From positions 1-64,000 of the forward strand of contig NZ_JARFYN010000005.1 of NCBI RefSeq assembly GCF_030272695.1: 64,000 bases of DNA. The letters run 5' to 3'. Shown here one piece after another: positions 28,879 through 37,935 of this stretch. The position numbers and the translations under genes were made by a program. This DNA is from Martinezella calliandrae (lineage in GTDB: Bacteria; Pseudomonadota; Alphaproteobacteria; Rhizobiales; Rhizobiaceae). Within the stretch, counting starts at the first letter, position 1. The number at the start of each line of letters is the position of its first letter. The notes under the pieces are model-generated. The model did no database searches. It had not been told where the DNA came from and saw nothing but the letters and a program-made list of their open reading frames with translations.

Positions 28879-29793
28879 ATGAACGGACAGGGCAATCCGA
28901 CTATAAAGCGACTGGCCCTCTGGGGCATTCCGATATCGCTCGGCGTCATGGGGCTGAAGATGCTCGCCTGGTGGGTGACGGGCTCCGTCGCGCTGCTGTC
29001 TGATGGTCTCGAATCCCTCGTCAATGTCGTGGCTGCTTTCATTGCCTTCTTCGCCATCCGCTATGCGCAGAAGCCGGCGGACCACGATCATCCCTTCGGC
29101 CACCATAAGGCTGAATATCTCTCGGCGGTCACCGAAGGGGCGATGATCATCGTTGCGGCGCTGATGATCGTGCAGGGAGCGGTCGGGCACCTGAGCAATC
29201 CGCAGCCGATGCAGGCGCCTGTTCTCGGTCTCGCCATCAACTTTGCTGCTGGCGTCCTCAATGTCCTATGGGCGCTGACGCTGATCCGGGCTGGACGCGA
29301 ACACCGCTCGCCGGCGCTGACGGCGGACGGGCAGCACATCATGTCCGACGTCTATACCTCGGTCGGCGTGCTCATCGGCCTGTTGCTGGCGATCGGCACC
29401 GGCTTTCCGATTTTCGATCCGGTCCTTGCCATTCTCGTCGCCATCAACATCCTTTATCAAGGTTGGAAAGTGACCTCCAATTCCATCGACGGGCTGATGG
29501 ACAAGGCCGTCCTGCCGGAAGAGGAAATGGTGATCAAGCAGGCGATCGCGACGCATGCGGAGGGTTCGCTCGGCGTGCACGATCTGAAGACGCGCCGGGC
29601 GGGCGCCGTCACCTTTGTCGATTTCCATCTGGTCGTGCCCGCCGCAATGCCGGTTCGCCAGGCACATCGCATCTGCGATCGCCTTGAAGACGCCATAAGG
29701 GCGATCCATGCGGGCGCGGAAATAACCATTCACGTGGAGCCCGAGGGCGAGAAGGCCCATGGCATCCGCGTCAAGGTGATCAAGGAGAATTAA
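28879..29793 (+). CDS. Cation diffusion facilitator (CDF) metal transporter
   Basis: A 304-residue inner-membrane metal/proton antiporter. The start is set at 28879 (MNGQGNPT), with GGAGAAG 3-4 nt upstream; the frame is open back to 28831. Metal-site motifs are SDGLESLVN on helix 2, [12 protein letters not shown] in the loop, and [13 protein letters not shown] on helix 5. The cytoplasmic C-terminal dimer domain starts around 210. The family exports Zn, Fe, Mn or Co; the exact metal cannot be read here. The stop codon is directly followed by queF, suggesting cotranscription. Confidence 0.9.
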   Translation: MNGQGNPTIKRLALWGIPISLGVMGLKMLAWWVTGSVALLSDGLESLVNVVAAFIAFFAIRYAQKPADHDHPFGHHKAEYLSAVTEGAMIIVAALMIVQGAVGHLSNPQPMQAPVLGLAINFAAGVLNVLWALTLIRAGREHRSPALTADGQHIMSDVYTSVGVLIGLLLAIGTGFPIFDPVLAILVAINILYQGWKVTSNSIDGLMDKAVLPEEEMVIKQAIATHAEGSLGVHDLKTRRAGAVTFVDFHLVVPAAMPVRQAHRICDRLEDAIRAIHAGAEITIHVEPEGEKAHGIRVKVIKEN

Positions 29794-29794
29794 G

Positions 29795-30259
29795 ATGCCC
29801 AAAACCGATGTCTCTGGTCTGTCGATGCTCGGCAGTCAGACAGAAACGGCTGCGAACCCCGAAGCCGCCATCCTGGAAAAGGTGCCGTCCGGTCATGCCG
29901 GCACGGATTATGTCGTGCGCTTCACGGCGCCGGAATTCACGTCCCTCTGCCCGATGACGGGGCAGCCGGACTTTGCCCATATCGTGATCGATTATGTGCC
30001 GAACGAATGGCTGGTGGAATCGAAGTCGCTCAAACTCTTCCTGCATTCCTTTCGCAACCACGGCGCCTTCCATGAGGATTGCTCGATCTACATCGCCAAG
30101 CGGCTGGTGGAATTGCTGGAGCCGAAATGGCTGCGCATCGGTGCATACTGGTATCCGCGAGGCGGCATCCCGATCGATGTCTTTTGGCAGACGGGCAAGC
30201 CGCCCGAGGGCCTGTGGCTGCCGGATCAGGGCGTGCAGCCCTATCGCGGGCGTGGCTGA
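29795..30259 (+). CDS. queF: NADPH-dependent 7-cyano-7-deazaguanine reductase
   Basis: A 154-residue single-domain QueF that reduces preQ0 to preQ1 in queuosine tRNA modification. The nucleophile is Cys52 in [12 protein letters not shown] and the general acid Asp59. The [20 protein letters not shown] block, which binds substrate and NADPH, follows. AAGGAG lies inside the end of the CDF gene, and the ATG starts one base after its TAA. No other queuosine gene is nearby. Confidence 0.95.
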   Translation: MPKTDVSGLSMLGSQTETAANPEAAILEKVPSGHAGTDYVVRFTAPEFTSLCPMTGQPDFAHIVIDYVPNEWLVESKSLKLFLHSFRNHGAFHEDCSIYIAKRLVELLEPKWLRIGAYWYPRGGIPIDVFWQTGKPPEGLWLPDQGVQPYRGRG

Positions 30260-30267
30260 AATTGAAT

Positions 30268-30297
30268 AAGCCGCCTCTCCAATGGAAGGCGGCTTTT
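30268..30297. terminator. Terminator shared by queF and the DUF2076 gene
   Basis: AAGCCGCCT (30268-30276) pairs perfectly with AGGCGGCTT (30287-30295), and T follows on the plus strand. It lies 8 bp past the queF stop and 22 bp past the end of the convergent DUF2076 gene, so it can serve both. Confidence 0.85.
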
Positions 30298-30318
30298 CGC
30301 AATCAAAAACGATCGGCT

Positions 30319-31101
30319 TCAGGCAAACGAGCTGTCGTCGCCGCCATTGTCGGACGAGCCATCGTAGTCGTCGTCGTCCTGATCGTCCGAGGCGTAGTCG
30401 ACATTGCCCCGGTCGTTGTCGTTCTGATCGTTGTTGTCGTCGTTGCCGAAATAGTTGTTGTTGACGATCGTTTCCTGAACAGGCTGTTCGGCTGCGTTGG
30501 CCGTGCCGCCGAAGAGCCCACCAAGGCCGCCGCCGCCGGTGCCGCCGAGATGGGGGCTGAAGAGGCTGGAGAGCGATTCTGCCAGCATGACGCCACCGGC
30601 GACGCCAGCCGCCGTGCCGAGAGCGCCGCGCAGGAAGCTGCCGCCCGCCGAGGGAGCAGCGGCCTGCTGGCTCCAGGGTCCAGTCGGCTGTTGCTGGCCG
30701 CCCCATGGGCCTGGCTGCGGAGCGTTGCGGGCGTAATCGTCATAGAGACGGCCCTGCTGCTGCGGAGCTTGCGGCGCCGGGCCACGCTGCGGCTGCTGTT
30801 GGCTGCCGAAGAGCGAGCCGAGACCACCGAGGAAGCCGCTGCTCTGGGCTTGCGGCTGATTGCCGGCGCCTTGCTGTTCCAATTCGCGTACGCGCGCTTC
30901 GAGCTGCTGGATGCGATCGGCCGCAGCCTTCATGCCTTGCTCCTGTATGAGCACGGCTTGGGCGAGGAAATAGGGCGCGTAGGGTTGCTCGCGAACCGAC
31001 TGATTGATGAAGGCTTCTGCATCGGCATCGCGCTGGGTGCTGCCCGTGGCGCGAACGCGATCGAAGAGGGACGCAAGCATTTGACGTTCTTCAGGCGACA
31101 T
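30319..31101 (-). CDS. DUF2076 domain-containing protein
   Basis: A 260-residue protein. The N-terminal helical DUF2076 region (1-80) begins MSPEERQMLASLFDRV and ends in a coiled coil. A Gln/Pro/Gly-rich linker (85-150) and a Gly-rich hydrophobic segment with GGSFLRGALGTAAGVAGG follow. The tail is very acidic and Asn/Asp-rich (about 200-260). The start at 31101 is chosen because homology begins there. The family is periplasmic or cytoplasmic with unknown role; the low-complexity tail is predicted disordered. Confidence 0.8.
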   Translation of the reverse strand: MSPEERQMLASLFDRVRATGSTQRDADAEAFINQSVREQPYAPYFLAQAVLIQEQGMKAAADRIQQLEARVRELEQQGAGNQPQAQSSGFLGGLGSLFGSQQQPQRGPAPQAPQQQGRLYDDYARNAPQPGPWGGQQQPTGPWSQQAAAPSAGGSFLRGALGTAAGVAGGVMLAESLSSLFSPHLGGTGGGGLGGLFGGTANAAEQPVQETIVNNNYFGNDDNNDQNDNDRGNVDYASDDQDDDDYDGSSDNGGDDSSFA

Positions 31102-31332
31102 GATGGCCTCCTTGGCTATCTGTTGCTGCAAATTCCGGGCGCGATTCGCACCGCGCCCACTTGAGGTAAGACGAAATTCCGGCTTTTCAAAGCCTCTTCA
31201 CCTAACATTTCGGTAATCCGCAACCATAACACCATGCTTTCCCGAGCTATTGGCGCCTTGCCTTTTTCCGGCATTGTTTTACGCATTGAGTCGCACTATG
31301 TGCGGTAGGACACATCTGCTGGAGACTTGCGA

Positions 31333-31920
31333 ATGAACGACGAAGACGAACAGGAAGAGAAGACGAAAGAGCTGCCGTTGGGCAAGGACGCGGAGGCGAA
31401 TCTTTTCAAATCGCGCTCGATCTTCATCTATGGCGGCATTACGCAGGAATTGGCGCAGAAGGTATGCTCACAGCTCGTGGCACTCGCGGCTGCCAGCGAT
31501 GAGGACATCCGCATCTATGTGAATTCGCCCGGTGGCCACGTCGAATCCGGCGATTCCATTCACGACATGATCAAGTTCATCAAGCCGAAGGTCTGGATGA
31601 TCGGCTCCGGCTGGGTCGCGTCCGCGGGCGCGCTGATCTTTGTCGCTGCTCCGAAGGAGCGCCGAATCTGCCTGCCGAACACCCGCTTCCTGCTGCACCA
31701 ACCGTCGGGCGGCACGCGCGGCATGGCCTCCGACATCGAAATCCAGGCGCGCGAGATCATCAAGATGAACGAGCGCCTGAATAAGATTTTCTCGGAAGCC
31801 ACCGGCCAGCCGGTCGAGCGCATCGCCAAGGATACCGACCGCGACTACTGGCTGTCGGCCGAGGAAGCCAAGGCTTACGGCCTGGTCTCGCGGATCGTGA
31901 CGTCGCAGGCCGATATCTGA
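31333..31920 (+). CDS. ClpP-like protease subunit (non-canonical paralogue)
   Basis: A 195-residue protein with the ClpP catalytic triad in place: Ser98 (GWVASAGA), His122 (FLLHQPSGG) and Asp171 ([11 protein letters not shown]). [14 protein letters not shown] forms the oxyanion region. The acidic N-terminus ([13 protein letters not shown]) and the [10 protein letters not shown] variant of the usual active-site loop differ from housekeeping ClpP. No clpX or clpA is adjacent. Rhizobia carry several ClpP paralogues; this seems to be one of the divergent ones, and its partner ATPase is unknown. The start is the ATG at 31333; the frame also has a TTG two codons earlier. Confidence 0.87.
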   Translation: MNDEDEQEEKTKELPLGKDAEANLFKSRSIFIYGGITQELAQKVCSQLVALAAASDEDIRIYVNSPGGHVESGDSIHDMIKFIKPKVWMIGSGWVASAGALIFVAAPKERRICLPNTRFLLHQPSGGTRGMASDIEIQAREIIKMNERLNKIFSEATGQPVERIAKDTDRDYWLSAEEAKAYGLVSRIVTSQADI

Positions 31921-31946
31921 TCTATCGGCTCTTACCTAGTCGACGC

Positions 31947-31977
31947 GCCCTCGTTTGCCGAAAAGGCAGGCGAGGGC
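31947..31977 (+). terminator. Hairpin after the ClpP-like gene
   Basis: A 13-bp stem (31947-31959 with 31965-31977, two G-U pairs) has a GAAAA loop. It lies 26 bp past the stop. The U-tract is weak, so it may be a factor-assisted terminator or an mRNA 3' stabiliser. Confidence 0.6.
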
Positions 31978-32037
31978 ACATTTGTGTTGTCGGGTAACGA
32001 AGGCGGGCGTGGTGGCCTTTCGCCGCGGGGCGACTTC

Positions 32038-32421
32038 TTAATCCTCGTCGCGCGCTGTTAGAGGCGTACCGGGGACATAGAGTGAAATCGGCCTGATTTC
32101 GTAGACCGCCGTCGGATTGACGCGACGCAGGTCGCGCGCCGCTTCGACCGCTGCTTCGAGCGTTGGAAAATCGACGACATAGAAGCCCAGCAACTGCTCC
32201 TTGGTTTCAGCAAAGGGGCCGTCCGTGATCATGCCGGCGCCCTTTCCCCGCAGCGTTACGGCGCGTTGGGTGGATCCAAGTCGTGCCGCCGGTCCCAAAG
32301 ACTTCTCGTGGACGAGGCGATCGTTGATCTCGAGAAGTTCCGTCATCAGGGCCGCATCCTCTTCCTTGGTCCAGGATTCGACCGCTGCCTCTTCGTGATA
32401 GGCCAGGATGGCGTAATACAT
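32038..32421 (-). CDS. YciI family (YCII-related) protein
   Basis: A 127-residue alpha-beta dimeric barrel protein starting MYYAILAYHEEA, with the typical GPFAETKEQLLGFYVVD segment. AAGGAAGGAA lies just upstream. Relatives are often encoded next to an ECF sigma factor, but here none is adjacent. YciI proteins have a His-Asp pair suggested to be catalytic, with no known substrate. It is convergent with the ClpP-like gene. Confidence 0.85.
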   Translation of the reverse strand: MYYAILAYHEEAAVESWTKEEDAALMTELLEINDRLVHEKSLGPAARLGSTQRAVTLRGKGAGMITDGPFAETKEQLLGFYVVDFPTLEAAVEAARDLRRVNPTAVYEIRPISLYVPGTPLTARDED

Positions 32422-32685
32422 GAACGTTCCTTCCTTATGTATCTATCCGTCTTAGCCGGCCGAATATTATTCGCCATAGCCGGGAGCCGAGGCCAACGGG
32501 CTGAAATCCAGAAACCTATTTTGCGCACATGACACATGTTTGTCGGCTTGCGCGCAACCCCGTCCAATCCTTTCCACAATCAATCAGGGTGCCGCTCCGT
32601 TCTTTCGCGAAACTGCACTTGCACGACGGGGCCCTGTGATGCTCCATGCGCGTTCCACCGCTCCGACCAGTTTCCAGCAGCCGTC

Positions 32686-33870
32686 ATGCTCAAAGATTTT
32701 TCCGTTCAAAGCCTGTTCATGGGCTCACTCACCGCCTTTGTCGGTTTTGCCAGTTCCTTCGCCGTCGTGCTGCACGGGCTGCAGGCGGTTGGCGCGACCG
32801 ACGCGCAGGCAGCATCCGCGTTGACGGCCCTGTCGGTTTCGATGGGGCTCTGCGCCATCGTGCTGAGTACCGCAACGAAGCTGCCGGTCAGTATTGCCTG
32901 GTCGACCCCGGGGGCGGCGTTGCTCGCCAGCGCTGGCGCCATCGAGGGAGGGTTTCCGGTGGCGGTCGGCGCGTTCCTCGTCTGTGCTGCGCTGATCGTT
33001 GTTGCCGGCCTGTTCCGGCCGCTCGGACGCGCGGTTGCGGCGATCCCGGCGCCGCTTGCTAACGCGATGCTCGCCGGCGTTTTGCTTGGGCTTTGTTTCG
33101 CGCCGGTCAAAGCGATCGGCTTCGATCCGTTGCTTGGCCTGCCGATCATCATTGCCTGGATCGTCGTCGGAGCGTTTAAACGGCTCTGGGCCGTGCCGGG
33201 CGCACTTGCCGCTTTTGTGCTGGTGCTGGCGCTCGGTGTGAAGGTGCCCGATGGGGCGCTTTCGTCGCTGGAGCATTCGCTGCTGCCGAGCGTCGAACTG
33301 GTAACGCCCGTTTTCACAGTCGCTGGCCTCGTCTCTATCGCGCTGCCGCTCTTCATCGTTACCATGGCGTCCCAGAATATTCCGGGCATCGCCGTCCTGA
33401 AGGTGCATGACTATGATCCGAGACCAGGCCCGCTCTTTGCCGTCACCGGGCTGTTTTCATTGATGAGCGCGCCGTTTGGCGGCCACGCGGTCAATCTTGC
33501 CGCGATCACCGCCGCCATGTGCGCGGGGCAGGATGCGCATCCCGATCCACAGCGCCGCTATTGGGCGGCAATCATTGCTGGAATAGTCTACATCATCCTG
33601 GGGCTGCTCGCCGGGGCTGTCACCGCCTTCGTCGCGCTGGCGCCGCCAATCCTGATCGAAGCCGTCGCCGGTCTGGCGCTGGTTGGCGCACTCTCCAACT
33701 CGGCCTTGAACGCTTTTCAAAAGGCAGAGTCGCGTGAGGCAGCCGCGATAACCTTCCTCGTCACGGCATCGGGCGTCTCATTCGCTGGGATTTCCGGAGC
33801 CTTCTGGGGCCTGATTGCCGGCGGATTGATGATGGCGTTGTCGCATGGGGTGCAGTTGCTTAAGCGGTAA
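32686..33870 (+). CDS. benE: BenE family benzoate/H+ symporter
   Basis: A 394-residue membrane protein with about 12 helices, of the BenE/NCS2-like fold. Typical segments are GFASSFAVVLHGLQAVGA, STPGAALLAS, and SAPFGGHAVNLAAITAAMCAG near residue 260. The start at 32686 (MLKDFSVQ) is chosen because the earlier part of the frame, to 32536, is Cys/Pro-rich and unlike the family. It imports benzoate or a similar aromatic acid with a proton. No benzoate-degradation genes are nearby, so the true substrate may differ. Confidence 0.87.
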   Translation: MLKDFSVQSLFMGSLTAFVGFASSFAVVLHGLQAVGATDAQAASALTALSVSMGLCAIVLSTATKLPVSIAWSTPGAALLASAGAIEGGFPVAVGAFLVCAALIVVAGLFRPLGRAVAAIPAPLANAMLAGVLLGLCFAPVKAIGFDPLLGLPIIIAWIVVGAFKRLWAVPGALAAFVLVLALGVKVPDGALSSLEHSLLPSVELVTPVFTVAGLVSIALPLFIVTMASQNIPGIAVLKVHDYDPRPGPLFAVTGLFSLMSAPFGGHAVNLAAITAAMCAGQDAHPDPQRRYWAAIIAGIVYIILGLLAGAVTAFVALAPPILIEAVAGLALVGALSNSALNAFQKAESREAAAITFLVTASGVSFAGISGAFWGLIAGGLMMALSHGVQLLKR

Positions 33871-33878
33871 GCAAGGGG

Positions 33879-33907
33879 TTGCTTCTTTTTGACCGCGCGG
33901 CTATAAG
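33879..33907 (+). promoter_or_regulatory. Predicted promoter of the leuA leader
   Basis: TTGCTT (33879-33884) and TATAAG (33902-33907) are 17 bp apart. They predict a start at about 33914, at the ATG of the leader ORF, mirroring the leaderless layout of trpL. This is inference from spacing and sequence. Confidence 0.45.
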
Positions 33908-33914
33908 CGCCGCT

Positions 33915-34040
33915 ATGAAGTCGACCGGCGCAAAGATTTCCGATGAGATTGCACGTGGGCGCGTTGCCCTGCGTGACAATACGCGCGCCCTTACGTCGCT
34001 TCTCCTTCTCGGCCTTACGCGCGGTTGCCGGGTCCGTTGA
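33915..34040 (+). CDS. leuL: Putative leucine-rich leader peptide of leuA
   Basis: A 41-codon ORF between benE and leuA. Its distal part reads ALTSLLLLGLTRGCRVR, with four consecutive Leu codons (33999-34010) and two more close by. No Shine-Dalgarno sequence precedes the ATG. Leucine-codon clusters in front of leuA are the hallmark of ribosome-mediated attenuation, and alphaproteobacterial leu leaders have been predicted before. A 41-bp hairpin region starts at the base after the stop codon. I rate the Leu run and context as good evidence; translation is untested. Confidence 0.65.
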   Translation: MKSTGAKISDEIARGRVALRDNTRALTSLLLLGLTRGCRVR

Positions 34041-34081
34041 GGAGCGCCCGGCGGCCGTAGAGCCCGCCTGGCCATCGCTCC
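34041..34081 (+). promoter_or_regulatory. Candidate leu attenuator hairpin
   Basis: The outer stem GGAGCG/CGCTCC (34041-34046 with 34076-34081) encloses CCCGGCGG/CCGCCTGG (34047-34054 with 34064-34071, 7 of 8 paired). It begins directly after the leuL stop. There is no T-run, so it could be the terminator arm of a factor-assisted attenuator or a structure that alternates with one involving the Leu codons. Confidence 0.5.
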
Positions 34082-34199
34082 TCGCGACATATCCCCAAAA
34101 TCGACAGCATACCCCATAACGGGTCCGCATTTGTCATCGCCAAGCCGCGCACGATCGGCTAAGACGCGGGGCAAATGACGGGAAAGGAAGAGACGAAAC

Positions 34200-35912
34200 A
34201 TGGACGCGAACAGCCATTCCCCCAAAGGCATGCCCGAAGCAGCGGTGAAATACCGGGCTTACCCGCAGATCAACATCCCCGACCGAACCTGGCCCTCGAA
34301 GACCATCACCAAGGCACCGATCTGGTGCTCCGTCGATCTGCGTGACGGCAATCAGGCTCTGGTCGATCCAATGGGCCACGACCGCAAGGAACGTATGTTC
34401 CAACTGTTGCTGGACATGGGTTTCAAGGAAATCGAGATCGGCTTCCCCTCCGCATCGCAGACCGATTTCGATTTTGCCCGGTGGTGCATCGAGCAAGGCA
34501 ATGTGCCGGCCGACGTCTCTTTGCAGGTTCTGGTACAGTGCCGGCCGGAGCTGATCACCCGCACCTTCGAGGCGCTCGATGGGGCCAATAAGCCGATCGT
34601 GCATTTCTATAATTCCACCAGTGAATTGCAGCGCCGCGTTGTGTTCGCCAAGGATGTGCAGGGCATCAAGGAGATCGCCGTCGATGCCGCCAAGATGATC
34701 ACCGACATGGCCGCCAAGGCGGGTGGCGGCTATCGCTTCGAATATTCGCCGGAAAGCTTCACCGGCACCGAACTCGAGGTGGCTTTGGAGATCTGCAATG
34801 CTGTTATCGATGTCGTCAAGCCGACGCCGGATAACAAGCTGATCATCAACCTGCCGTCGACCGTCGAAATGGCGACGCCGAACATCTATGCCGACCAGAT
34901 CGAATGGATGTGCCGCAATCTCGACAATCGCGAAAGCCTAATCGTCTCCCTGCATCCACACAATGACCGCGGCACCGGTATTGCCGCCGCCGAACTGGCC
35001 TTGATGGCTGGCGCCGACCGCGTCGAAGGCACGCTGTTCGGTAATGGCGAGCGCACCGGCAATGTCGACGTCGTCACCATGGCGCTGAACATGTTCACGC
35101 AGGGCGTCGATCCCGAGCTCGACTGCTCGAATATCGAGCGCATGAAGGAAGTCTTCGAATATTCCAACCAGATGGCGATCGGCGAACGCCACCCTTATGT
35201 CGGCGAACTGGTCTACACCGCTTTCTCCGGCTCGCATCAAGATGCGATCAACAAGGGCATGAAGGCGGCGAAAGTCGCCAATCATCCGGTCTGGGAAGTG
35301 CCGTATCTGCCGATCGATCCGCAGGATGTCGGCCGCACCTACGAGGCGATCATCCGCATCAACTCGCAGTCTGGCAAAGGCGGCATCGCCTATATCATGC
35401 AGCAGGATTACGGGCTCAACCTGCCGCGCAATCTGCAGGTGGAATATCGCCAGGAGATCCAGCGCATCACCGATGAAGAAGGCAAAGAACTGCCGTCCAA
35501 GCGGATCTACGAGCACTTCATCGAGCGTTACGTGACCCAGCCCAACGCCCGCATCCGCTTCGTCGACCACCACACCTTCGCCGATCCCCAGCATAAGGGG
35601 CAAAGGATTGTTGCCGCAGAGATTACCGACAATGGCGAGGTAAAGCGTATCGAAGGCGGTGGCAACGGTCCGATCGACGGCTTCATCAATGCGCTCTCGA
35701 TCTATCTCGGCATTCCGATGTCGGTCGAGGATTATTCCGAGCATTCACTGCAGCATGGCTCCAACGCATCGGCGATCTCCTATGTCGAGACCTCCTATCC
35801 CGGTGGCAAGCTCTTCGGTGCCGGGATCAACACCAACATCGTCGCCGCCTCTCTCGAAGCGATCGTCTCTGCGGCGAACCGCGTGCTCGATATTCAGGCG
35901 AAGAAGGGCTGA
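34200..35912 (+). CDS. leuA: 2-isopropylmalate synthase
   Basis: A 570-residue enzyme of the long LeuA type. It condenses acetyl-CoA with 2-oxoisovalerate in the first committed step of leucine synthesis. The N-terminal TIM barrel has SVDLRDGNQALVDP (Arg48, Asp49) and a HPHNDRGTG metal-binding motif. A C-terminal LeuA allosteric domain for leucine feedback spans about 430-570. GGAAAGGAAGAG precedes the ATG. It is preceded by a Leu-rich leader ORF and followed by a strong terminator. Confidence 0.96.
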   Translation: MDANSHSPKGMPEAAVKYRAYPQINIPDRTWPSKTITKAPIWCSVDLRDGNQALVDPMGHDRKERMFQLLLDMGFKEIEIGFPSASQTDFDFARWCIEQGNVPADVSLQVLVQCRPELITRTFEALDGANKPIVHFYNSTSELQRRVVFAKDVQGIKEIAVDAAKMITDMAAKAGGGYRFEYSPESFTGTELEVALEICNAVIDVVKPTPDNKLIINLPSTVEMATPNIYADQIEWMCRNLDNRESLIVSLHPHNDRGTGIAAAELALMAGADRVEGTLFGNGERTGNVDVVTMALNMFTQGVDPELDCSNIERMKEVFEYSNQMAIGERHPYVGELVYTAFSGSHQDAINKGMKAAKVANHPVWEVPYLPIDPQDVGRTYEAIIRINSQSGKGGIAYIMQQDYGLNLPRNLQVEYRQEIQRITDEEGKELPSKRIYEHFIERYVTQPNARIRFVDHHTFADPQHKGQRIVAAEITDNGEVKRIEGGGNGPIDGFINALSIYLGIPMSVEDYSEHSLQHGSNASAISYVETSYPGGKLFGAGINTNIVAASLEAIVSAANRVLDIQAKKG

Positions 35913-35940
35913 ATTTCAGCCGTTATGGCCCCATGAAGAC

Positions 35941-35977
35941 AAAATCCCCTCGAGGTCATCGAGGGGATTTTTTCTTT
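35941..35977 (+). terminator. Rho-independent terminator after leuA
   Basis: AAAATCCCCTCGA (35941-35953) pairs with TCGAGGGGATTTT (35959-35971), 13 bp perfect with a 5-nt loop. A T-rich run follows. Confidence 0.92.
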
Positions 35978-35989
35978 TTTGCTCGCGGC

Positions 35990-37837
35990 CTATTCGGACA
36001 ACAAGGGATCGTCGTTGCCGATGAAGCCGCCGGATTGGCGCGCCCATAATGCGGCATAGATGCCGTTTTGCGCGAGCAGATCGCCGTGCGTGCCATCCTC
36101 GACGATCCGCCCTTCATCTAGAACGACGATGCGATCCATGTGTGCGATGGTCGACAGGCGATGGGCGATCGCGATGACCGTTTTGCCCTCCATGACGCTA
36201 TAAAGTGTCTCCTGGATGGCCGCTTCCACCTCCGAGTCCAAAGCGGACGTGGCCTCGTCAAGCACAAGGATCGGTGCATCCTTCAAGATGGCGCGCGCAA
36301 GGGCGATGCGTTGCCTTTGCCCGCCCGATAGCTGGACTCCGCGTTCGCCGACATGGGCGTCGTAACCGATGAGACCTTCATGATCCCGGAGAGTTGCGAT
36401 AAATCCGCTTGCGGCCGCCTTGTCCGCTGCTGCGGCAATCGCGCCCTCGCTAAATCGTGGGTCACCATGCGAGATATTGTCGCGAACCGAGCGGTGGAGC
36501 AGGGCTGCATCCTGGGTCACCATGCCGATCTGCCGGCGCAGGCTCTCCTGGGTAATCCGGCGGATATCCTGTCCGTCGATTTCGATGCAGCCTGCCTCCG
36601 GATCGAAGAATCGCAGCAACAGATTGACGAGCGTCGATTTGCCGGTGCCGGAACGGCCGACAAGGCCGACCTTTTCGCCGGCTGCGATCTGCAGCGAAAC
36701 ACCGCCCAAACCGCCATTGCCCTTGCCGTAGTGATGCGTCACTGACTTGAAGGCGATGGCGCCGCCGCTGACCATGAGTTGGCCGGCGTTGGGTTCATCC
36801 GCAATGGCGAGCGGTTGTGCCACCGTCAGCAGCGATTGCCGCAGCGCGCCAAGATGGCCGAACAACGACGACACGGCGTCGAGCATCCATTCGGCCATGC
36901 CGGTGATGCGGAAGCTCAAGGCGAGCGAGGCGGCAATCAGACCAAGCGGCGCACCGCCGGCCTGCCACAGGATCACGGCATAGCCGACCAGCCCGACGAT
37001 CAGAAAGCTGCCCAGGAACAGCATGCTGGAATTGACCACGACTTCGAGCTTCTGCACGTGCACGAATGTCCCGCGCGCAGCGGCGAAGCGCGCCCGCGCT
37101 TCGCGGTCTTCTTCCGCCGCGTTGGCAAAGAGCTTGATGATGTCGATGTTGGCATAGGTGTCGACCAGCATGCCCGTCAGCGAGGCATAAGCGCCCTGGA
37201 ATTCCCCAGACGCCCGGCGCAGCCGCGGGATAACAAACGCCATCAGCCCCAGATAGCAGCAGACCCAGACGAGCAGCGGCCAGATGAGGCGCAGATCGAT
37301 CGACGCCATGAGCCAGAGCGAACCGGCGACATAGATCGTAACGAACGACAGAGCGTGCAGCAAAGCATAGGCCGCCCCGGTCGCGCAATTGCCAATAGCG
37401 CGCACCTGGCTGGCGATGCGCCCGGAGACGTCCTGGCGGAACCAGCCCACGGATTGCCGCAGGACATGGCGATGGGCCCGCCAGCTAAACAGGGTCTCGG
37501 CATTCGGCCGAAACGCGATGTCGTCGAGGCTTTCCCTAAGATAACCGGCAAGCGGCCGCCCGATCAGCACAAGCACGGCCGCCGCCAGCAATTCGGTGCC
37601 GTGGGACGCCCAAAGTCGATCCAGCCGCGCGCCAGCCAGAATGTCGATGAGCTGGCTGGTATAGCCGATGAGCCAGATTTCGATGGCCGCGCCGATAATG
37701 GTCAAGGCAAGGCTCATTGCCATGACCAAGCGAAACGGGCGCAAGTTGCTTTTAAGATACCGCCAGCTATCCGGCGGCGGGTTCAGATCATCATAATGTT
37801 GGAATGGATCGACGAGCTTTTCAAAGCGACGAAACAT
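35990..37837 (-). CDS. ABC exporter, fused permease and ATPase
   Basis: A 615-residue half-transporter. Its six-helix exporter domain spans about 40-330. The ATPase domain has Walker A GLVGRSGTGKST, signature LSGGQRQRIALARA, Walker B ILVLDEATSALD and H-loop IAHRLST. It would act as a homodimer or as a heterodimer with a similar protein. It is closely similar in design to the exporters at 59.5 and 62.5 kb. A 10-codon ORF and hairpin lie upstream. The substrate is unknown; the MsbA/lipid-drug type is the nearest class. Confidence 0.9.
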   Translation of the reverse strand: MFRRFEKLVDPFQHYDDLNPPPDSWRYLKSNLRPFRLVMAMSLALTIIGAAIEIWLIGYTSQLIDILAGARLDRLWASHGTELLAAAVLVLIGRPLAGYLRESLDDIAFRPNAETLFSWRAHRHVLRQSVGWFRQDVSGRIASQVRAIGNCATGAAYALLHALSFVTIYVAGSLWLMASIDLRLIWPLLVWVCCYLGLMAFVIPRLRRASGEFQGAYASLTGMLVDTYANIDIIKLFANAAEEDREARARFAAARGTFVHVQKLEVVVNSSMLFLGSFLIVGLVGYAVILWQAGGAPLGLIAASLALSFRITGMAEWMLDAVSSLFGHLGALRQSLLTVAQPLAIADEPNAGQLMVSGGAIAFKSVTHHYGKGNGGLGGVSLQIAAGEKVGLVGRSGTGKSTLVNLLLRFFDPEAGCIEIDGQDIRRITQESLRRQIGMVTQDAALLHRSVRDNISHGDPRFSEGAIAAAADKAAASGFIATLRDHEGLIGYDAHVGERGVQLSGGQRQRIALARAILKDAPILVLDEATSALDSEVEAAIQETLYSVMEGKTVIAIAHRLSTIAHMDRIVVLDEGRIVEDGTHGDLLAQNGIYAALWARQSGGFIGNDDPLLSE

Positions 37838-37895
37838 GAGTGCCCTCCAGGGGCGAGAGATATCAATTTGATGGATGGGCCGGAAAAGCCGCCCG

Positions 37896-37935
37896 TCACG
37901 GCACTGCTTTTCAGCGGTGTTTTCCTGTGCCGTGA
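37896..37935 (-). promoter_or_regulatory. Leader hairpin overlapping the exporter's upstream ORF
   Basis: TCACGGCAC (37896-37904) and GTGCCGTGA (37927-37935) form a perfect 9-bp stem. The 10-codon upstream ORF runs through one arm and stops in the loop, so a translating ribosome would open the stem. The ABC start codon is 59 nt further downstream. Confidence 0.5.

Noticed and set aside
29700..29795. preQ1 riboswitch upstream of queF
   Set aside because: queF starts one base after the CDF stop codon; there is no leader to hold an aptamer.
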